A stretch of DNA of 64,000 nt, from contig NC_065536.1 of NCBI RefSeq assembly GCF_932294415.1, positions 31,949,354-32,013,353 of the forward strand. The letters are read 5' to 3'. Under the pieces are notes generated by a model. That model did no database searches. It had not been told where the DNA came from and was given only the letters and a program-made list of their open reading frames with translations. Both the position numbers and the translations under genes were made by a program. Shown in pieces: positions 34,680-45,992 of this stretch; the first letter of the stretch is position 1, and each line of letters opens with the position of its first letter. The stretch is from Quercus robur. Taxonomy: Eukaryota > Streptophyta > Magnoliopsida > Fagales > Fagaceae.

Positions 34680-35309
34680 GGCCAAAATGGCCCATTAGCA
34701 TTAATTTTTGAAATATTTAGCAACAGAGCACTGTTTCGGAAATAATTAGGGAAATACCACTTTTTCTGGTACTCGAGCATGGTGAGCTCGAGTACCATCT
34801 TTTCATTGGTCAAACATCTTCTCAAAAAAAAAAAAACGCCGCTATAAGGCCCGAAAACGTCACTATAGGGCTTAAAAACGCCACTATAGGGCCCCTTGAA
34901 CCTGTTATGGGGTATAAAAAAATTTTGCAGGAAAACGTCGCTATAGGGCCCAAAAACGTCACTATAGGACTTAAAAACGCCACTATAGGGCCCCTTAACC
35001 TGTTATGGGGACTTATAAAAAAAATTTTGCAGGAAAACGCCGCTATAGGGCCCGAAAACGTCACTATAGGGCCCCTAACCTGGTATGGGGGCTTAAAAAT
35101 GCCGCTATAGGGCCCGAAAACGTCACTATAGGGCTTAAAAACGCCACTATAGGGCTCCTTGAATTTGGGGCAACGGTGGATTAAAAAAACATGGTACTCA
35201 AGCTCACCAAGCTCGAGTACCAGAAAAAGTTGTATTTCCCTAATTATTTCCGAAACAGTGCTCTGTTGCTAAATATTTCAAAAATTAATGCTAATGGGCC
35301 ATTTTGGCC
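34680..35309. mobile_element. Long-TIR MITE with internal micro-repeats
   Basis: The left arm (34680-34798) and right arm (35191-35309) are inverted copies about 119 bp long and above 90 percent alike. Both contain GGCCAAAATGGCCCATTAGC, GCAACAGAGCACTGTTTCGG and GGAAATAATTAGGGAAATAC in the appropriate orientation. Each arm ends inward with a small hairpin, GGTACTCGAGC...GCTCGAGTACC in the left one. The 390-bp interior is almost wholly a micro-repeat array. No coding content. Superfamily unassigned; arm length suggests Mutator-like. No clear target duplication was seen. Confidence 0.8.
34838..35160. repeat. Array of CACTATAGGGC-type micro-repeats
   Basis: A 17-18 base unit such as AAAACG(C/T)CACTATAGGGC occurs about twelve times, varying as CCGCTATAGGGCCC, GTCACTATAGGGC and CGCCACTATAGGGC. 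Units are grouped into about three larger blocks separated by CCCCTTGAACCTGTTATGGG-like spacers and AAAAAATTTTGCAGG. The GC-rich units stand out against the AT-rich surroundings. Confidence 0.85.
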
Positions 35310-35399
35310 GTAAAAACATGTGTGAGTTTTTTTTTTTTTTTTTTGGTATAATTTAAGCACCATCTTGAAGTTTGGGCTAATACCACTACAAGAATTTTG

Positions 35400-36030
35400 G
35401 TCTTTTGCGACCAATGTTTTAGCGACAACCAAAAAATCGTCACTATTAGGCACACATTAGTGACGATAATATGTGGTCATCGCTAATAAGTGCATAGTAG
35501 CGATGACACAAAGGTAGTCGCTAATAAGTTGTCGCTAACGCCACGGAGGGAATTTTATTTACTTTTGGAAAATGGAGGGAAACTTTTAGCAACGACATTA
35601 AATTTTGTAGCGATGACATTTATGTTGCTAAAATAAGGTTTATTTTAATGACAACATCTATCGTCACTAATAATCATCTTTAGTGATGACCTTGTGTATT
35701 GTCGCAGATATGTGGCCAAAAATATATAGTAAATATATTATATATATACTTTATTTATTAGCGATGACACATTGGTCGTCACTATTAGAAGGCTATTAGC
35801 GACGATATAATTTATCGTCTCTGATAATCACCTTTTAGCAACGACACAACATGTTGTCGCAAATATATATACCAAAATATAATGGAGGGAAAAATTTTCA
35901 CTATCAAAAAATGGTGGGAATTATTGGAGGGAATCAAATTATATATTAGCAACGAATCAGGTCATCACTATACGGGATCTTTTAATGAAGACAAAGATTG
36001 TCGTCACTAATATGTGGCTAAAATAATTTT
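35400..36030. repeat. Left subterminal repeats of the CACTA element
   Basis: Short motifs TTAGCGACGA, GTCGTCGCTA, TAGCGATGAC and TCATCGCTAA recur every 30-50 bp in both orientations. Mirror-type motifs fill the right side (42880-43440). In known CACTA elements such motifs bind the element-encoded TNPA-like protein. Confidence 0.75.
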
Positions 36031-36497
36031 GATTATTTTTTATTTATCAAATCCTCCAAATGCCTCTTAAAATATTTAAAATGACATAAATTCCTTTAGT
36101 ACATTTGAAATGATTAAAATACGATTAGCCTCATCAAAATGACCAAAATACCCCCAAACTTAAATAATGACCAAAATAACCTTGAAACCTACAAAGTAAT
36201 TTAAAATTCTCAAATTCGTAAAAAGAGAGAGAGAGAGAGAGAGAAAGGGGAGGGCTTGTTGCTTCAGAATACTCTCAAACCATAATGTTACCCATTTGAA
36301 ACTCGAAATCAATAAAATAACAAAAATCGAGAAGGTTCTGATTCCATTCAAAATACTGACTAATACCCATAATTATCAAAATGTAAATCGTATCGTGAAT
36401 CAATTTTTGATTTTTCTGTATCATATGTCATAAGAAAGGTATTAGTCAATATTTACCAAACTAATAAATTCATTATAAATATTATGAATTTATAAAT

Positions 36498-38823
36498 TCA
36501 TTATAAATTCATAATATATTCAACTAATAACCAATTCAATCATTAGTCATGCAATAATATTTACCAAAAGTAAATAAATAAATCAAATTAAAATATATTT
36601 ATAATATACGTATTCAAATTAATTAAAATTAGAAGTGATAATACATGATATATGAGCCAAAATAATAATTTTTTCATCATTTTGCCTAATCAACTTTACC
36701 TAAGTCAATGTTAACATGATGTTCATCATATTTCAAAATTATTTCTTCATTGACATTTTCTATCAACAATTCCAATACCCAATAATCCACTGAAAACCTT
36801 CCTATGAACCTAGTTTCACCAAGTCCAGTGATCTCAGGACCATCTATTAAGTTTGACTGGGTTTGACCAACTTTAACTAAAATTTGATTGCGCCTTTCTC
36901 TAAATCCAACCATTTGATTGTGACCACAATTTATGAAAATTAACCTTTCATTACACTCTTCAAATCCAACGGTTAGATTTCAAATCTAAGTATGACACGT
37001 GATGGACATGTATTGTGTACCTGTATGGCTATGTTTTCTCAATCTGACCATTCAATTGGTCTTAAATTTCACCAACAACAATATGTCACCATACTCTTCA
37101 ATCCCAATGATCGAGATTTGAAAATGAATTTTACCAAGTCTAATGGTCTTAGGAACATCTATTAAGTTTGACCAGATTTGACCAACTTTAACTAAATTTT
37201 GACCGTGCCTTTCTCTAAATCCAACCGTTTGATTGTGATCATAATTTATGAGAAATAACATTTTATTACACTCTTTAAATCCGATGGTTAGATTTCAAAT
37301 CTAAGTATGGCACATGATGGACATATGTTGTATTCCTGTATGACTATGTTCTCTCAGTCTGACCATCCATTTGGTTTTAAATTTCACAATCAATATGTCA
37401 CCATACTCTTCTATCTCAATGATCAAGATTTGAATTTGAATATCATCAAATCCAGTGGTCTCAGGACCATCTATTAAGTTTGACTGGGTTTGATCGGGTT
37501 TGACCAACTTTAACTAAACTTTGACCGTGCCTTTCTCTAAATCCAACTGTTTGATTGTGACAATAATTTTATGAGAATTAACCTTTTATTACACTCTTCA
37601 AATCCGACAGTTAGATTTCAAATCTAAGTATGGCACGTGATGGACATATGTTGTATACCTACATGACTATGCTCTCTCAATCTGACTATCCATTTGGTTT
37701 TAAATTTCACCATCAATATGTCACCATACTCTTCTATCTCAATGATCAAGAATTGAATTTGAATATCATCAAGTCCAGTGGTCTCAGGACCATCTATTAA
37801 GTTTGACTGGGTTTGACCAACTTTAACTAAACTTTGACCGCGTCTTTCTCTAAATCCAACCGTTTGATTGTGACCATAATTTACCATAATTGACCTTTCA
37901 TTACACTCTTCGAATCCAACGGTTATATTTCAAATCTAAGTATGGTTGTGATGGACATGTGTTATGTACCTGTACGTTTATGTTATCTCAATCTGACCTT
38001 CAATTGGTCTCAAATTTCACCAACACCAATATGTCACCATACTCTTCAATCTCAACGATCCAGATTTGAATATGAATTTCACCAAGTCCGGACTATTTAT
38101 TAAGTTTGACTGGGTTTGATCAACTTTAACTAATCTTTGACTGTGTCTTTATCTAAATCCAACCGTTTGATTGTGACCATAATTTACGAGAATTAAACTT
38201 TCATTGCACTCTTCAAATCTAATGGTTAGATTTCAAATCTAAGTATGGTGTGTTATGGACATGTGTTGTGTGCCTATATGGTTATATTCTCTCAATCTGA
38301 CCATCTAATTGGTCTTAAATTTCATCAACACCAATATGTTGTCATACTCTTCAATCCCAATAACCAAGATTTGAAAATGAATTTCACCAAGTCCAGTGGT
38401 CTCAGGACCATCGTTTGACCGGGTTTGACCAACTTTAACTAAAATTTGACCACGCCTTTCTCTAAATCCAACCGTTTGATTGTAACCATAATTCACCAGA
38501 ATTAACCTTTCATTACACTCTTCAAATCCAACGGTTAAATTCCAAATCGAAGTATGGCGCATGATGAAAATGTGTTGTGTACCTATATCATGTATCGTAA
38601 GATACACAAATACTTAATAAAATTATGGATATACATATATGAATGGTATATTCATTATAAAATCATAATATATTCAACTAATAACCAATTTAATCATCAA
38701 CTGTGTAATAATATTCAGAAAAACTAACTAAATAAATCAAATTAACATATATTTATAACATACATATTCAAATTGATTAAACCCAGAAGTGATAATACAT
38801 GATATATGAGCCAAAATAATGAA
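36498..38823. repeat. Block framed by 173-bp direct repeats inside the CACTA
   Basis: Bases 36498-36671 and 38651-38823 are direct copies, about 90 percent alike. Both hold CATAATATATTCAACTAATA, AACCAATT(C/T)AATCAT and GTGATAATACATGATATATG followed by AGCCAAAATAAT. They frame the 310-bp tandem array. No primer site, TG...CA ends or polypurine tract were recognised, so this is not clearly an LTR element. Confidence 0.65.
36700..38590. repeat. Six-copy tandem array of 306-319 bp units
   Basis: The anchor phrase GTTTGATTGTGACCATAATT recurs near 36912, 37230, 37548, 37860, 38166 and 38476. Each unit also contains CTCTTCAAATCCAACGGTTA, AATATGTCACCATACTCTTC, AGTGGTCTCAGGACCATCTA and TTTGACTGGGTTTGACCAAC. 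On the minus strand each unit gives a similar short frame (NQTVGFRERRGQ, LVKVGQTQSNLIDGPETTG), broken by stops between units. Copies differ by small indels. Confidence 0.88.
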
Positions 38824-39770
38824 ATTTATCAATTCACAAATTATTATATCCCCACCAATAAAATTTATTAGCAAAAAAAAAAAAAAACCTTATTGTAATG
38901 AAGCATAATAGTTGTCACAATATTGTGTTTCTACGAAGGCAATGTAAATCTTTCATAATATATGGCCTATTGTGACAAACGAATACCACAATAGATATAG
39001 TTTTGAGTAATGCTACCAAGGGAGTTAATCTCGTACCGGAGGCCGTACCGATTTGGTCAAAGAAACGAGATATTTCGATACCAGTTAATACTGGTGTACC
39101 GTTTCGGATTTACCGCTATTATATATATATAACCGAAATTCATATAATTTATTAAAAAGTTTAAATTTATAAATCTTTATCTCATATAAAATGTTAATCT
39201 CTAGTTAAAATTTCAACTAGGTAATATTAATAATATTAGGGAATTGATGTTCCTACTTCTTTAATAATAATAATAATAATACCATAGTTAGTAAAGTTTG
39301 ACAGTGTTAACCCCAAAAAAAAAAAAAAAAAAGTTTGATGGTACAAAAACTTTTGTCACTTATTAAAAGTAAAAATGCCGTTTGAAACTTCTTTGGATTA
39401 GAAAAAATTAATAAATAAAAATTTTAAAATCTTCAAAATTTTATAACAATTCACGTTGGTGTGAGAGAAGTCACACTGCCACAAGTTACAAACAAAAAGC
39501 AATCCTCATTTACTTTTAGCTTTTTACCATTAAAAGTCACAACAAAACTATTTTATAATATTTTTACTCCACTGAATGCTACAGTTACAAACTATTTTAT
39601 AATATTTTTACAAAATATTGATGTAATTAATTTTTTATTAGTTTTCATCTAAATCTACCATTAATATCACTTTTTCATTTACCAATAATCACTTACCACA
39701 TCAATAATTTATAATTATTAAAAAAAAAAAAAAAAAAAAGAGCACTACCTAACGTAACGGATCTGAAGTG
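38824..39770. other. AT-rich CACTA interior with small repeats
   Basis: Contains A tracts (38875-38887, 39316-39332, 39720-39739), a TCTCGTACCGGAGGCCGTAC block and a GATACCAGTTAATACTGGTG block at 39030-39110, and a MITE-like stretch at about 39570-39720 with ACAAACTATTTTATAATATT and ACCAATAATCACTTACCACA, related to family M3 elsewhere in the window. No gene. Confidence 0.45.
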
Positions 39771-39839
39771 CATCATCCCATATTTTTCTCAGTCACTCAG
39801 TTGGTTGTTTTCTCAGCCAATCTTATCTCTTTGGTTTGC

Positions 39840-40320
39840 TTTTCAGTTTTTCTTTCCTCTTTAATTCTTCTTCACGTTTATCAAGTTTTGCTTTCCAAAT
39901 TTTCACCAATTTGATATTAAGGTTTGCTGGAAGTCCTATTAGTAGGCCCTAGCCCTTAGGTATGACTTTTCTCCTTTATTTTTGTCATTAAATTAATAGA
40001 TATATATATATAATAGGATAAATTAATAAATATGTAAAATTTTCTTTCTTCTTTACTTCTTTTTGTTTATTAAGTTGGTTTGTATTTTTTCTTCTTTTTG
40101 TTTATTAAGTTGGTTTGTATTTTTTCTTTCTTTTCTTCTTCTTTGTGTTTATCAGTTCATCAAGTTGATTTGTTTTTCAATTTTTTACAGATTTGATATT
40201 AAGGCATGCTCCAAGTACTACAAGTGGGCCCTAGGTATGACTTTTCTTCCCTGTTTTTGTCATTAAATTAATAAATATATATAATATGATAAATTAATAA
40301 ATATGTAATATGATAAACTG
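39840..40320 (+). repeat. Duplicated leader-like block in the CACTA
   Basis: Two diverged copies, at about 39890-40015 and 40160-40300, share TTTGATATTAAGG, AGTGGGCCCTAGG-like text, GTATGACTTTTCTYC and TTTTTGTCATTAAATTAATA. Each GGTATGACTT could serve as a splice donor, so this may be a duplicated non-coding first exon of the lost transposase gene. A shorter repeat (TTGTTTATTAAGTTGGTTTG at 40063 and 40099) lies between them. Confidence 0.5.
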
Positions 40321-41639
40321 TAGCTACAGGTATTGCATTTCTTTATGCTAAGATTCAGAACCCTTTAAAAGTTAAAACACAGTTGCAACCTAATATGTTT
40401 TCATTGATTCTTTTAAGTAAGGTTAAACATCTAATAGAAATTGAATAGTTTTTTTTATGTTTGATTTTTTAATATTATTTTTGTAATTAGGATATATTGA
40501 AATAGATTCTCAATACTTAAGAAATGCTTAAAGGATATAGTTTACTTGAACATATATGTTTTTTTATGTGCATCAAATGCCATACTGAAACAAATAATTG
40601 TTTTTTTTCAAAAAAATTGTTTGCTTTAAAAAAAAAAAAAACACTATTTGTGTACATCACATTACATAATGGATTTATTCAATTTCCAAGTGTAAGAGTC
40701 TATTAGTTGGTAATGCTACATGTTTTATTTAATTATCATGTTCACAGTATTCACCAACTAGTTCTTTAATATTGATGTACTAAATATGCTAATAGTATAA
40801 TGTTTAAATTTGATGGTGGCGTTGTAGGCTATTGAAGTGATAACCATAGTGAATTTACAATATTTATCAACTAGTTCTTTAAAGAAAAATGCTAGTACCA
40901 CAATTTATTGCAAAACTTTTGCCACAATTTATCAAATGACAAGTTGTAAGTGGTAGGAAAAAACTTGTGAGCCCACACTACCACAACTCACAACTCGTGG
41001 CAAGTTGTGGCAAAAATTGGACAATAAGTTGTGTTTCTAACATTGCTATTTCTTTAATACTAATCTACTCAATATGCTATTAGAATAATGTTTAAATTTG
41101 ATGTAGTTCAATAGGCTGTTGAAGTGACAAATAAAGTGAATTCATAGGCTAAAAAGACATGCATTTAACTATATCCGTATATCTTCGTTAAAACTGCAAA
41201 CCACTTCCATTAGAGTATTTAAATAATTTCCTTTGTGGCCAAAATGTACCAAGGGGATGAGAGAAGTAGTTTAATTTCTTATATCTTGGGGGGAAACAAA
41301 TAAGAAACACAGATCACTCGAAAAAAGTGGATTAGTTTTATTCTTTGACTCTTGAGTTCTAAATGTAACAACTTCCTATGTCATTCATCTCTCACAAAAT
41401 TTCCATCTTTTTTAGTATGTGTAGAACTAATGGAGAATTACTTTGAGCTTCTTGTCAATTTCTCCATTTATAGATAAAAATATGGTATAGAATCTAATTT
41501 TATATTATTTCTTGCTTTTTTCAAACATATCTAACTCATGTAATAATTTATTACACTTTTTTTTGTAGCATACTATGAACAATAAATAACTTCAATTGTA
41601 TTTTGAATTGTGTATTGTACATTGTAGGGAAAAAACACT

Positions 41640-41752
<113 letters not shown>

Positions 41753-42059
41753 GACTCAACATGTCTGTTGCCTTTCTATTATTCTCCAAAAGAAAGATTC
41801 TCCTATGATGCTAGATTGCTGTCTTTTTGGTGGGAAGTAGAAGAAAGAATTAGGCTTATTTTTTCTATCTATTTTTTGTTTAATTATCAATCTATTTGTG
41901 TCTCCATTTAAATTATTTTTCTCTAAATTCATGATATGTTTTTTTAGATATATGATATTTTGTATGTATTAATGATTTTTTATTTGCTTTAAATTCTTTT
42001 ACTTTAATTTCTTTACAATATTTTTCTCTGTCAACATATATTAGTTGTTGTCATTTTTT

Positions 42060-42345
42060 TCCACAAGAAAATGATGAGAACTCAACTTTGTTACATAGAG
42101 ATGATGTGCCAGCAATAGATTTAGGGCCTTAATAACTGTTGATGATGTATATGTACAACTTGATGAAAGTATGTTCATCAATGATAACTTGTCTAATGAG
42201 GAATGGGATACAGACTCCAACCATGAAGAAGAAATATATAGTGATAATGATGTTTCAAGCTCAAATCAGGAAGAAGATTGATCTAGCAATGATGAATCTA
42301 TTGGAGATCTTGGGGATAAAGATTAAGTTGAGTTTTAAGACAGGT
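42060..42345 (+). pseudogene. Possible acidic C-terminal remnant of a CACTA protein
   Basis: One frame reads V-D-D-V-Y-V-Q-L-D-E-S-M, then E-E-W-D-T-D-S-N-H-E-E-E, and D-V-S-S-S-N-Q-E-E-D before a stop, then S-S-N-D-E-S-I-G-D-L-G-D-K-D. Such strongly acidic tails occur at the ends of plant transposase-related proteins. There is no recognisable catalytic domain, and a different frame is open as well, so the call is tentative. A probable 3' exon (after TTTATTTCAG at 42540) follows. Confidence 0.3.
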
Positions 42346-42879
42346 TAAGTTTTTTTAAATACATAAAGCTTTCATATCTTCTCATCTATATATGGTATTT
42401 TTGAAAAATAAAAATGTTAAAGTTTTACTTGGATGTTAAAACTATTTTGTACGCATTTTTGTCATCTACTTTAGTTGACTTTTACATTAGTATATATATA
42501 TATATATATATATTTTTTATTTTATTTTATTTTATTTCAGGTTAAAATGTCGCATGCCTTGGGCTACTGATGATGTTGAGGGGAGATACATTTCATTGCA
42601 AGATTGGTTGTATATCTTCTTGAAAAATGTGTTATTATTTGATTTGTATTTGAGACAGTAGATTTGAATTTAAATTTTGTATATAATATTGAACTTGGGT
42701 ATTGTTTTTCCTTATTAGTAGTTATTGATTGAGCAGTTGTTATGCTTATATGAGTATCTGTGATGTGTGGAATTGTAGTTTATTATTTCTTATTATGTGC
42801 ATAGGATTGTGCTTTGTTATTTCCTAACAGGTACCCATGTAAAATTCAGAATGAAAAATTAAAAAAAAAATGTAAAATA

Positions 42880-43440
42880 TTATTAGCGACGACAATGTCA
42901 TCGCTAATATTTTATCATATCATTAGTGACGACAAACAATATCATTGTTAATATGCAATTTTTAGTGATAACATGTTTGTGGTCACTTATATATCGTTAT
43001 CTGTGACGATAAACAATATCATCGCTAATATGCAACTTTTAGTGATGACATGTTTGTGGTCACTTATATATCATTATTTGTGACGACAACAAGCGTCATC
43101 GCTAGTAATGATATATCAATGACCACAAACATGTCGTCATTAATAATAATCTATTAGCGATGACAAAAAAATTTGTCACTACTAATGAGATAGTAGCGAC
43201 GACATTTCGTCTTGGGGTCTCGAGTTATTTATGACGACAACTGTCACTATTAGCGACAACTTTGTTGTCGTTAATAGTATTGTATTTGCGACGACATTAA
43301 TATCGTCGCTAACAAACTTTTTTGTAACCAAATTCGTTTAATGAAAGTTAGCGACGACATTTTTCGTCACCAATATAATTAGCGACGATATTTAAAGCAT
43401 TAGCGACGACTATATGCCGTCGCTAAAGACCAAATTTCTT
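42880..43440. repeat. Right subterminal repeats of the CACTA element
   Basis: Dense GCGACGAC, TCGTCGCTAA and GTGATGACATG motifs in both orientations, the counterpart of 35400-36030. Bases 42945-43090 include a near-perfect local duplication (TTTTAGTGATAACATGTTTG and TTTTAGTGATGACATGTTTG). Confidence 0.75.
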
Positions 43441-43747
43441 GTAGTGTACTAACCACTACTAAAACTTTTCAAAAATATCAAGTTTGTCTTGTAAGCATAA
43501 ATGACACTTAAATGCTGTTTGAAAATTCTCTACTCCAAATATTCTGCTTCCATCCAATAGCTTCTCTTAGTAGCGTAAGTTTTATAGTGATTGCATTATC
43601 GCAATTATATGCATGAGGAAATATCTGAGTAGTCAATGGTAGATAAATAAAAAACAGATTGAGAAGAAAAGAAGAGTACAAAAATTTTCAAACCGTGTTA
43701 AGTAACTTTTATTTTTAGAGAGAAAATTGGATATTTCTAAAAACTTT

Positions 43748-44186
43748 TGATAGTACCTACCATTAATCTGAAGTTTATTGAGTATCAATTTCTTTTAATC
43801 TCTAGAAAAGTCATATTTGTGTCATTCCACCCTTCACACTTCACATTAAAAATGTCATTTTAATTGAAATTTTGAAAACTTTTTTTTTAATAATAAATTT
43901 TAAAACAATGTCCTACTATTGTACAACAGAAAGGTTGTTAATATTATTTCAGATTAATGGTCCGTTTGATAGTACCTACCATTAATCTGAAGTTTATTGA
44001 ATATTAATTTCTTTTAACCTTTGGAAAAATCATATTTGTGTCACTTCACCCTTCACACTTCACATTAAGAATGTCATTTTAATTGAACTTTTGAAAACTT
44101 TTCTTTTAATAATAAATTTTAAAACAATGTGCTGCTATTGTACAACAGAAAGGTTGTTAAAAATTATTTGAGATTAATGGTCTGTT
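43748..44186. repeat. 219-bp tandem duplication upstream of the NAC gene
   Basis: TGATAGTACCTACCATTAAT at 43748 and 43967 begins two adjacent copies. Both contain CACTTCACATTAA(A/G)AATG and GTACAACAGAAAGGTTGTTA. Similarity is about 93 percent by eye, so it is a fairly recent event. The second copy ends next to a MITE. Confidence 0.88.
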
Positions 44187-44310
44187 TGGTAATGTTGTTC
44201 TAGTAACGTTATTTAAGTATTATAAAAATATATGTAGGTGAAAAAATGTTGTGAAAAAACATGTATTATTTAAACAATAAAAACTATTGTTTAAACAATA
44301 TAACCAAACA
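44183..44310. mobile_element. MITE, family M2, upstream of the NAC gene
   Basis: TGTTTGGTAATGTTGTT and its inverted partner AACAATATAACCAAACA bound a 128-bp element rich in TTTAAACAAT. Its ends match those of the copy at 30973-31072. It lies about 480 bp before the NAC TATA box. Confidence 0.65.
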
Positions 44311-44524
44311 ACTCCTAAATTGTTTTAAATCGAGTTAATTTTTTGCATAGTTTTGTTCCATAAAATCGCCAAAATAAAAAATAAAAAAAGAATTTGACTT
44401 GGGTTGTGGGCCCTAAAATTTATAGACAGGTACTTAATGCATGCGAAAAGTTAGACGAATTGCAACCGCTTTCTCACATTAGCTGATTGGCAACACGGAA
44501 AGGTTAAAAACTTGATGCAACATA

Positions 44525-44765
44525 GTCAAACAACGTGTTCCCTCATTGACTTGTACTCCATTCTGTAGTAAATGTTTTCAAAATATGTACGTTACATTAT
44601 TTGTGGGCTGTCTTTTTCTTGGTCTAAACGTCTGACCTAGCAGCATTTCTTTTTAACTGACAAATTTCAATTTTTTTTATTTTTTTATTTTCCATGCACA
44701 CTGAGTCTTCAACGATATTCTGATGAAAATTCCACGCTTGACAGTCAAACCCCATTACTTTGACC
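44525..44765 (+). promoter_or_regulatory. Cluster of W-box-like elements in the NAC promoter
   Basis: TTGAC/GTCAA cores occur at about 44527 (AGTCAAAC), 44544 (ATTGACTT), 44738-44748 (CTTGACAGTCAAAC) and 44759 (TTTGACCAAA). W-boxes (TTGACY) bind WRKY factors, typical of stress-induced NAC genes. Function here is inferred from sequence only. Confidence 0.45.
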
Positions 44766-44787
44766 AAACCAAATTGCCTCTTCACAC

Positions 44788-44795
44788 TATAAATA
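44788..44795 (+). promoter_or_regulatory. TATA box of the NAC gene
   Basis: TATAAATA in the context CACTATAAATAGG, a near-ideal plant TATA box, 56 bp before the start codon. Confidence 0.8.
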
Positions 44796-44850
44796 GGTTC
44801 TTTTGTAGTTTCAAAATATGGTTATATTGAGACTTTGAGAGCGGTTGAAA

Positions 44851-45739
44851 ATGGAGGAGAAGAAGATGAGCGCTTTAGTTAATGGTGGTAAAGATGATGA
44901 AAATTTCCTTCCTGGGTTTCGCTTTCATCCAACTGATGAAGAACTTGTAGGGTTTTATCTTCAAAGGAAGGTGGACAAGAAACCTATTTGTCTTGACCTC
45001 ATCAAACATATTGATATATACAAACATGATCCATGGGATCTTCCAAGTATGTTCTATATATTTTCTTCATCTTCATTTTATTTTTTAATACAGCAGTTAA
45101 ATTTTAATGATTTGGATGAGAAGCCAGAAAATAAATTTATATGTTCTCTGTTTAACTTAGAAGATTACATTTTATGTTTAAGATTTAATTTATAGGATTG
45201 TACTAAATGTCATGTCATTTAAACACTTAATACACCTCTAAATTTGTAATGTTTAATCAGAACTATGAAATGAATACATTTATTTTAATACAGTTAAAGA
45301 GTGTTTTGGCATGATTTTTTTTTTCCCCTTTTTCAAGCAAATCATTGTTATTACTTTCATTGACATGCGCCTCTTTCTTTGTTCTTGGTGGCTCTTATAT
45401 ATTGCAGAAAATGAAGCTGGTAGTGTTGGAGAAAAAGAGTGGTACTTCTTTTGCAGAAGAGGAAGAAAGTACAAGAATAGTGTAAGACCCAACAGGGTCA
45501 CCGGATCTGGATTTTGGAAAGCTACTGGCATAGACAAGGCTATATATTCTGTCAAAGAACCTCATGAATGCATTGGCCTGAAAAAGTCCTTAGTCTATTA
45601 TAGAGGAAGCGCTGGAAAAGGTACCAAGACTGATTGGATGATGCATGAGTTCCGTCTCCCAGCAAGTAAAAGCACCAACCCTTCCGTCACTAAAAACACT
45701 ACTCAAGAAGCAGTAAGATTCATCTGACTTACTATATAT

Positions 45740-45773
<34 letters not shown>

Positions 45774-45961
45774 TATTTCCATAAATAGCATATCATTAAT
45801 TAGTACTTTATTATAAAACGAGAAATATTAGGATACTACAACTTTAATTACATAAACTTTACAAACCTAATCACAAAAATTAATTCAATATTTGTTTATT
45901 ATATTCAGGGGCGGTGCTACAGCCTATTTAGGGGGTTCATTTGAACCCCTTGACTTCAAAA

Positions 45962-45992
<31 letters not shown>

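Noticed and set aside
34838..35160. CACTATAGGG motifs resemble part of a phage T7 promoter and could suggest vector contamination.
   Set aside because: The upstream TAATACGACT part is absent, the motif recurs about twelve times with variation, and it lies inside a plant MITE with matching arms. Coincidence.
36700..38590. Regular repeats considered as a CRISPR-like array.
   Set aside because: The 310-bp units are contiguous and similar along their whole length, with no unique spacers, in a plant CACTA element.
36498..38823. The direct-repeat-framed block as a complete LTR element.
   Set aside because: No TG...CA ends, primer site, polypurine tract or target duplication could be recognised.
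44845..44850. An upstream TTG start for the NAC protein.
   Set aside because: The ATG at 44851 is in frame, lies 56 bp from the TATA box and is the normal plant start choice.
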